A stretch of DNA of 64,000 nt from Linanthus parryae (lineage: Eukaryota > Streptophyta > Magnoliopsida > Ericales > Polemoniaceae). Position numbers and translations under genes: made by a program. The stretch is taken from contig JALGPY010000002.1 in assembly GCA_023055425.1 (NCBI GenBank), forward strand, positions 156,499,345 through 156,563,344. Reading direction: 5' to 3'. A model generated the notes under the pieces. The model was not told the DNA's origin, searched no databases, and saw only the letters and a list, made by a program, of their open reading frames with translations. How positions within the stretch are numbered: the stretch's first letter is position 1; every line of letters begins with the position of its first letter. Shown in pieces: positions 58,449 through 64,000 of the stretch.

Positions 58449-59191
58449 CTAACTGAGTTCAAAACCTAAATAGTTCAAAATCTTATTTTTTAGTGTCTTT
58501 ATAAAGAACATCATTTAAGTTTATGTTATAATAAATAAATTCCACGTGCAACGCATGTTTTCATAACTGTAAAATATAAATGCAAATACCTCATTTTGGT
58601 ACAGCTAAACTTTGTGGCCTTGCCAAACTTTCAATTTTTGAAAAAGACAACATTTACCATGGTAACATTCATTAAACAAGGTAAAAATGGAATTATAGTA
58701 AGCAACCACTTAGACTTCTCCCGGTTATCAGCTAAATGAAACTACATAACCCACCACTCTCCTCCACATAATGCATCTCATATCTATTTGGAGTATGATA
58801 GGCTTCTCTATTGTAGTACTACTTTTATACACCTTTGAATTTCATACAGTTACAAAAAGTATACAAAAGATATTGACCGGGGCCAGACTTTAGAATACCA
58901 GTTTGTTAATGATGTAGTTATGTACTACTCCCATAACTTTAAGTTGAAAGGAGTCATGCAAGCATACGCCACCCAGATTCCTAGTGTGGGTTACGACTGG
59001 GGAAAGGAGACACCATTAGCCGCCACACCACTACTACCACTACTACGCAAGTACATGGTCAACTCCAAATATAGCAAGTGCTCCACCGCATTAGCACCAA
59101 CAATGCCATGTACTTGACTAAGAGTACATGATCTTTGAAGTTCTATCACACTCATATGCTTTGGGTACATTTTAATTCCGTATCACATTTA

Positions 59192-59585
59192 GGCTCCGTT
59201 TGGTTGGTGGTAAAACACTTTCCTGAAAAATGTTTTCCCTTGTTTTGGTGTTTTGGTGCTGTTTGGTTGGAAGTAAAATGTTTTCCTGTAAAATGTTTTC
59301 CCTCAAATGATGTAAAATGATTTACACATTTCAAATCCGTAAGCCATTTTCCGGAGAGTGATAGAGCACAACAGCTCATACTAACACCTCCACCACCACA
59401 ACCACCTACCTCCACCACGACCCATCACAGCCACCCATCACTGTCATTCCCGTCACGGCCCACTGTTTTGGCATGAGTCAACCAAACACGAGAGAATAAT
59501 TGCAGGGAAAGCTTTTTCACACAAAACATTTTACGCGTAAAATATTTTCCCTTGTAAAACATTCTACTGCGAACCAAACAGAGCC
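59192..59585. mobile_element. Tourist-like (PIF/Harbinger) MITE, 394 bp
   Basis: Ends GGCTCCGTTTGGTT and, read inward, GGCTCTGTTTGGTT form terminal inverted repeats, flanked by the 3-bp duplication TTA (59189-59191 and 59586-59588). The interior has repeated GTAAAATGTTTTCC blocks. Copy B at about 61364-61380 has the uninterrupted equivalent (CACATCTAGTATCC), confirming both boundaries. Confidence 0.88.
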
Positions 59586-59700
59586 TTAGTATCCTTCCAT
59601 GAGTTCCAATTAAACATCTAACAGTTCATGTCTAACTAAACTAGGAAGACGAGGATCAACAAAAATATATACATTATCAGTACATAATCAAACTAACTAA

Positions 59701-59826
59701 CTATAACCATCGATTATTAACTGGCCTCACATGAAAAACCGAATTCTTTCCAATAATTCACCTTCCTCAGTAGAGTGCAGTGCATTCAATGCTCCAAACC
59801 TTCAAGTAATTCACCTTCCTCCTTAG
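59701..59826 (-). pseudogene. mTERF gene relic in duplication copy A
   Basis: On the minus strand 59701-59725 reads VRPVNNRWL then TAG, matching the LRSLSNQWL C-terminus and TAG of the intact gene. Immediately upstream, 59731-59776 reads TLLRKVNYWKEFGFS, matching TLLRKVNYLKELGFS in the mTERF repeats. A second scrap, RRKVNYLK, follows at 59793-59826. The region between the C-terminus and these scraps is deleted. This is a decayed duplicate, not a functional gene. Confidence 0.8.
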
Positions 59827-59860
59827 AACTTACCGCCAACAAATATTGGTGCAGATATGC

Positions 59861-60546
59861 AGTGACATCAACTTCGCAGCAGAATCATGTTTCCAAGATA
59901 AAAAGGCAGTTTCCGTACCGAATAGACCTGGGGCTTCACCACAAACTTACAGGGCCTAAAAGTTGCAATTTTTTCTTACACGGAGAGGACTTCCAAATCC
60001 AAGGTTCCCTAATAAACCGTCTCCTACTTTAGATAAGAACCTTAATGCTATTAACAGGACATACTAGTTTAGCTTTTCTTATGACTAATCAACTCTGAAG
60101 GGAAAGTGAAAATTAAGAAAGCGGGCCATGGTTCTCCCACAAATACTGCAGTTCAACCAGCCCAGCATATTAAGCAGCAAGAAATGAGTATTCCAGCGAG
60201 TAAAAGATACAACCATTCTCCAGTCAGACAAGCAAGTGTCCAAAGCGTATAAATAGCAGAACTGTTGGTAACGGAAGGCCTTCTTACAAAGACTTGACTA
60301 TCAATAAGAGTCTCTGAATTTGATTGGCCTTCTAACAATTCACATCATAGTAGCCAAAAAAGAAGCCACAAACAAATAGCCCTGAAGGGTTCCCTTAAGA
60401 CTCGCAGGAGATCTCTGACCTCAATAAATGTAAGCCGTCCCAACAAAAAAAAAATCTTAACAGAATAGCAATAAGGAAACCGTTACCACCCCTTAATTTA
60501 TTAGTAATGGAAACATAAGAAACAATAAATCTAACTAATCATCACA
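59861..60546. other. Intergenic between duplication copies A and B
   Basis: No gene or element recognised. The open frame 59775-60032 overlaps the mTERF relic on the opposite strand and is not supported. Confidence 0.5.
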
Positions 60547-61400
60547 GTTGACCAGAATCGACCTAATAACCATTTATAATTATGAACATTTACGAAACTT
60601 GGAATATATTGTATCGACAATTCGAAACCAAGACCCAAAAACAGCAATCTTGAATTAAAATAGGTGTGTATGGTCTTAAGGGAATGCAAACAGGAGAGAC
60701 ATGTCCCATGAAACCAATCTTCCATCAATAAACCACAACAATGATTTCAGTATAAGAGAGTTCATTACCCATACACAAATATAATAAGCAAAAACCTCTT
60801 TTTGGTGCAACAACATTTTGAGGCCATGTCAAACTTTTACTTTCCGCACATCTTAACATTCACTAAACAAGCAGGCAAATATGTAACTATAGTAAGCTAC
60901 CTCCTAAAACTTCTCATAGTTATTAGCTACATTTAAAAAAGATAAACCCATAACCTCCTCCACATACGGTATCACTTACTATCTGTTTGGAGTATGATAG
61001 CCCTCTGCATTACTACTTGTATTGCATCTCTTTAAATTTCAAATATTCGCATCATACATATGCAAGATATTGACTTGGGAATGGATACTTTTGAATTCCC
61101 TTTAGTTAATGCTATGTAATTCTGTACTACTACTATAACTAAGATAAAAGGAGACGTGCAACCATGCTCCGCCTGTGCAAAATTGCTAGTGTGGGTTTCG
61201 ATCGGGAAAGAAGACCCCATTAACCGCCGTACCACAACTATGCAGTCAACCCAAAGTAGTAAGTGCTCCATAGCATTAGAGGCAGCAATACCATGTACTT
61301 GACGAGTATATGATCTTTGAAGCACTATCAAACTCATGTCCTTTAGGTACAGTTTCATCCCATATCACATCTAGTATCCTTCCTTGAGCTTCTATTTATA
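60547..61400 (-). repeat. Duplication copy B of the mTERF downstream flank
   Basis: Landmarks parallel to copy A: TAGGTGTGTATGGTCTTAAG near 60660, TTTGGAGTATGATAGCCCTC near 60990, GCTAGTGTGGGTTTCGATCG near 61182, AAGTGCTCCATAGCATTAG near 61261. It lacks both MITEs of copy A. The open frame 61032-61358 is not matched as a protein in the other copies and is not called a gene. Confidence 0.8.
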
Positions 61401-61560
61401 ACATGACGGAACATGTCTAACTAAATTAAAAGATGTTAAGACTGTGCTTTTGAGGTTGCCGGGGCCGTTCGACATGACTGTACATGTCTTACTAAATTAA
61501 AAGATGTTAAGACTATGGTTTTGAGGTTGCCGGGGCCGTTCGACATGACGGTACATGTCT
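61401..61560. repeat. Two-unit tandem repeat, period 71 bp
   Basis: ACATGACGGAACATGTCT at 61401, ACATGACTGTACATGTCT at 61472 and ACATGACGGTACATGTCT at 61543 mark two units of 71 bp and the start of a third. Each unit contains TTGAGGTTGCCGGGGCCGTT. The ACATG..CATGT start is itself nearly palindromic. It joins copies B and C. Confidence 0.85.
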
Positions 61561-61986
61561 AACTAAGCTTCTATTTAACATATGTAAGACATTGACCGGG
61601 AAATGGATACTTTTGAATGCCCTTTAGTTACTACTACTATAACTAAGTTAAAATAAGAAATGCAAGCATGCTCCGCCTTTGCCAAATTGCTTCAATCGGG
61701 GAAAGAAGACCCCATTAACCGCTGAACCACAACTATTCAGTCAACCCAAAGTAGTAAGTGCTCCATCGCATTAGAGGCAGCAACGCCATTTACTTCACTA
61801 GGAGTATATGATCTTTGAAGCACTATCAAACTCATATCACATCAAGTACCCTTCCTTGAGCCTCTATTTAACATATGACAGTACATGTATAACTAAATCA
61901 GTCAGTTGAGCAGCAACAAAGGATATACATTTGACTATGAAATAGTAGTAATAATAAGTACATAATCAAACAAACAGACAAACTTA
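61561..61986 (-). repeat. Duplication copy C, 3' flank of the intact mTERF gene
   Basis: It contains the landmarks ATTGACCGGGAAATGGATAC (near 61592), CCCCATTAACCGCTGAACC (near 61710) and AAGTGCTCCATCGCATTAG (near 61757), and runs to the mTERF stop codon. On the coding strand this is the 3' UTR and downstream region. Confidence 0.75.
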
Positions 61987-62904
61987 CTATAACCACTGAT
62001 TACTAAGTGACCGAAGCTGCATCTCGATCAACCTTGCATTGAACTCTCCATCGCTAACCTTCAACATTTCAGGCAATGGAAGCCAGAACCCACTCTCCGC
62101 CAGTAGCTGGTGCCTCGGCTTTATCTTCCCCTCCAAACTAAAAGAAAAATACTGCGGAAACCGTTTAAGCTCCTCCAAATCCCCCTTCATCTCCTTCAAG
62201 AAGAACTCCGTTTTGGGGTGGAAATTATTCGATACACTGAACGTCAACAGCCCCGGCGACCTCAACACCATAGTCCTAACATCCTCAACTGAAAAACCCA
62301 ATTCCTTCAAGTAATTCACCTTCCTCAATAAAGTACCCTCAACGCTAGAAACCAACAACAATGTGGTATTGCAATTCAGTTTGTGACAACCCCTGAAACC
62401 AAAATCTTCAAGAAAGCGCAATGTGGGTCTCAATTGGAGCTCGACGTCGCAAATCAAGAGTCTCGGACAGCGGACGACTGATTTTCTGATATCGGGGAAG
62501 GGTAATCCGACGTCGTTTAGGAGGAATTCGAAGATTGGGTAGAGGTCGGAGTAGGGGTCAGAGGTGAGGAGCTGAGGGTACATGTCGAAGATGCGGCCGA
62601 AAGCGGAGCGCTCGATGCCCATGGAGGAGAGGCATTTCTCGACGGATTTGAGGGAGTCGAGGGAGGTTGACCGGAAATTGGGATTCTCCTGGAGGGCTTT
62701 GGTTGGATTGACTTTGAGGGTTTGGAGGTAGAGGATCTTCTGGCGGAAGCGGAGGCCGGAGTCGGAGACGAGTTGCGGCGGAGTGGTGGTGGTTGCGGTG
62801 GTGGAGAGACAGGTTATGAGGGTTTTGGGAGGTGATTTGGGGTTAGGGTTTTGGGAGGGATTGATGATGGTTAGGGTTTGAGCTGCTGGAAATCGAATTA
62901 TCAT
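61987..62904 (-). CDS. mTERF family protein, organelle-targeted
   Basis: A single-exon frame of 305 residues ending TAG. mTERF proteins are helical-repeat nucleic-acid-binding proteins of plastids and mitochondria that act in organelle transcription, transcript ends and splicing. Residues 1 to about 48 are rich in Ser, Thr and Pro and nearly free of acidic residues, like a plastid or mitochondrial transit peptide. About 55-290 hold the repeated mTERF motifs with proline-ended helices: FRQKILYLQTL, FDMYPQLLTSDP, DIRKSVVRCPRLL, LRKVNYLKELGF, DVRTMVLRSPGLLTFSV, LEELKRFPQYFSFSL, MLKVSDGEFNARL. The last motifs closely resemble a small subgroup of plant mTERFs of about 300 residues with a conserved SDGEFNARL end. 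The ATG at 62904 is preferred because the presequence starts there. A hAT MITE lies about 120 bp upstream and duplicated copies of the 3' flank lie downstream. Confidence 0.93.
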   Translation of the reverse strand: MIIRFPAAQTLTIINPSQNPNPKSPPKTLITCLSTTATTTTPPQLVSDSGLRFRQKILYLQTLKVNPTKALQENPNFRSTSLDSLKSVEKCLSSMGIERSAFGRIFDMYPQLLTSDPYSDLYPIFEFLLNDVGLPFPDIRKSVVRCPRLLICDVELQLRPTLRFLEDFGFRGCHKLNCNTTLLLVSSVEGTLLRKVNYLKELGFSVEDVRTMVLRSPGLLTFSVSNNFHPKTEFFLKEMKGDLEELKRFPQYFSFSLEGKIKPRHQLLAESGFWLPLPEMLKVSDGEFNARLIEMQLRSLSNQWL

Positions 62905-63022
62905 CTCTTATCTCTCATACGGTGGTTTGGGGATAAAGCTTGGAAGTGAAGACGACAATCTATCCACCTCGATCTATCACTTGCCTGTTGGTAATTTTAG
63001 GCAAAAATGCACTAGTGGGTAC

Positions 63023-63589
63023 TAGGGGTGAGCACGGACCGGTTTGGACGGGTATTGTCGAAAATTTTGCCCCGAACCAATAGGTACGGGTTGGAAAACG
63101 TTCAACCCAAACCCAATCAATTGTTCTCGATACCCAAATCAAACTTAACTTATCGACACGGCTCGATTCGGACCGGGTTGAACGGGTTGTTAAATCTAGA
63201 TAATTTATTTGGAAATTGTATAAATTTAGTTTAAAAAAAATAAAGATGCATAAGCTTCGTGTTTGGAATTGAAAATTTTGACATAGTTTGTTAAAAAAGA
63301 TGAGTTATTTGAGGAAAATCAACTAGAACTATGATTCAGGCATATAAATATAGTTATCGAACGGTGTTGTCTGACTACAATATGTAATTTTTTCATGTAA
63401 AAATGTAATCGGACCGGACCGGTCCTAAACGGTTTGGCTAAGTCTAAACCCATGATCAATCAAAGTTAGTTCGGGTTTGCGATTTCATAATCGTACCCAA
63501 TCAAGTAGCATGAACGGGTGTTAAATTCGGACCGGTTTGATGCGGGCCGGTTTGGGCCGGCCGGTTTGGGTGAGTTTTGCTCACCCCTA
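63023..63589. mobile_element. hAT-type MITE upstream of mTERF (567 bp)
   Basis: Perfect 12-bp terminal inverted repeats TAGGGGTGAGCA (63023-63034 and 63578-63589) and a perfect 8-bp duplication GTGGGTAC (63015-63022 and 63590-63597). GACCGGTTTGG and GGGCCGGTTT motifs cluster at both ends, typical of hAT subterminal regions. No transposase frame; the open frames inside are not genes. Confidence 0.93.
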
Positions 63590-63597
63590 GTGGGTAC

Positions 63598-63742
63598 TCC
63601 ATATTTTGACTTTGTTACACTTCAGTACCTAATTTTTGAGTTTAAACTAATAGCGGTACCTAGATTTTGTTTTTGCTTATTGGTGGGGGTACCGTACCGT
63701 GGTGAATTGGCTTATTGCCTTTCCAGGAAATAATCTACCCGG
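63598..63742. other. Intergenic, nothing recognised
   Basis: Short AT-rich spacer between the MITE and the tandem repeat. Confidence 0.5.
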
Positions 63743-63980
63743 CTATGTAATTGATTGCTAACAAAGTTGTTAGCAGGCAGTGGTCTTAAGTTGTCAGTGA
63801 AATAATTGGTTAAATGACATTGTTACCCTTGCAACCTTGAAAATTCAAGACCTCCCTGAATCTACCTAGCTATGTAATTGATTACTAACAAAATTGTTAG
63901 CAGGCAGTAGTCCCAAGTTGTCTGTGAATGAATCAATTGAATGACATTGTTACCCTTGCAACCTTGAAAATTCAGAACCT
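63743..63980. repeat. Two-copy tandem repeat, period 127 bp, with hairpin
   Basis: CTATGTAATTGATTGCTAAC at 63743 recurs at 63870 with one change, and the units end ACCCTTGCAACCTTGAAAATTC. Each unit includes a hairpin: GCTAACAA-AG-TTGTTAGC, a perfect 8-bp stem in the first copy and one base changed in the second. The sequence runs to the window edge, so more copies may follow. Confidence 0.85.
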
Positions 63981-64000
63981 TGAAATATTTTCTCTCTCTA

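Larger units (their letters stand above)
57655..59860 (-). repeat. Duplication copy A of the mTERF downstream flank
   Basis: It aligns by eye with copy B (60547-61400) and copy C (61561-61986). Shared landmarks in copy A: the GGTGTGTGTGGTCTTGAGGG stretch near 57787, TTTGGAGTATGATAGGCTTC near 58788, CTAGTGTGGGTTACGACTGG near 58981, and AAGTGCTCCACCGCATTAG near 59078. Copy A was enlarged by the MITE at 58169, by other sequence at about 57905-58590 and by a Tourist MITE at 59192. At its right end it retains mTERF coding scraps. Confidence 0.8.

Noticed and set aside
1..64000. CRISPR array, prokaryotic operon or defence system
   Set aside because: No short regularly spaced repeats with unique spacers and no compact operons. 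Transposon content and gene structure are those of a plant nuclear genome.

Overview
The window is nuclear DNA from a flowering plant, most likely a eudicot. The evidence is AT-rich sequence dense in plant transposons: Sirevirus-type Ty1/copia, Athila-like and other Ty3/gypsy LTRs, a hAT, a Helitron, a TRIM, and Stowaway and Tourist MITEs. Only one host gene looks intact, a single-exon organellar mTERF gene at the right end. All calls were made by reading; no alignment or database search was run.

Left 40 kb: nested transposons. Degenerate gypsy sequence fills 1-5167. A 2.58-kb gypsy solo LTR follows. It is flanked by TGGTT duplications at 5168 and 28662 and has been pushed apart to about 23.5 kb by two insertions. 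The first is Sirevirus-1 (6240-19176, duplication CATAA), whose protease region is itself split by a 3.3-kb Helitron (12441-15733) carrying a tRNA-Ala-like sequence and exon-like pieces. The second is a hAT transposon (19933-27893), itself invaded by a solo Sirevirus LTR (20461-21756, CAAAC) and a 2.5-kb solo gypsy LTR (22409-24950, ATAGG). To the right come a tandem TRIM with three LTRs (28685-29385), an Athila-like 3' part with its LTR (29386-33536), and a second Sirevirus cut off at its 3' end (33565 to about 39935) with a SINE-like sequence beside it.

Middle (40-57 kb): no gene could be supported. The stretch holds three Stowaway MITEs with TA duplications, a MITE with internal repeats, hAT-like GC-rich elements, a gypsy-type LTR and several poly-C tracts.

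Right end (57-64 kb): the mTERF gene (61987-62904, minus strand) and divergent copies of its downstream flank. Copy A (57.66-59.86 kb) still carries scraps of an mTERF reading frame, so the gene was probably duplicated and the older copies lost. A Tourist MITE in copy A can be checked against an empty site in copy B. A hAT MITE with a perfect 8-bp duplication lies about 120 bp upstream of the mTERF start codon.

The least expected signal is a 16-bp palindrome, TTTCAAGGCCTTGAAA. Exact and near copies occur in every Sirevirus LTR here and also inside gag and pol, where it encodes FKALK-like peptides. Two gypsy LTRs and one LTR-like stretch carry a different palindrome class with a CGTACG or CGCACG core. 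Sirevirus-1 has lost its protease, integrase and reverse transcriptase active sites while keeping both LTRs, its primer site and its target duplication.
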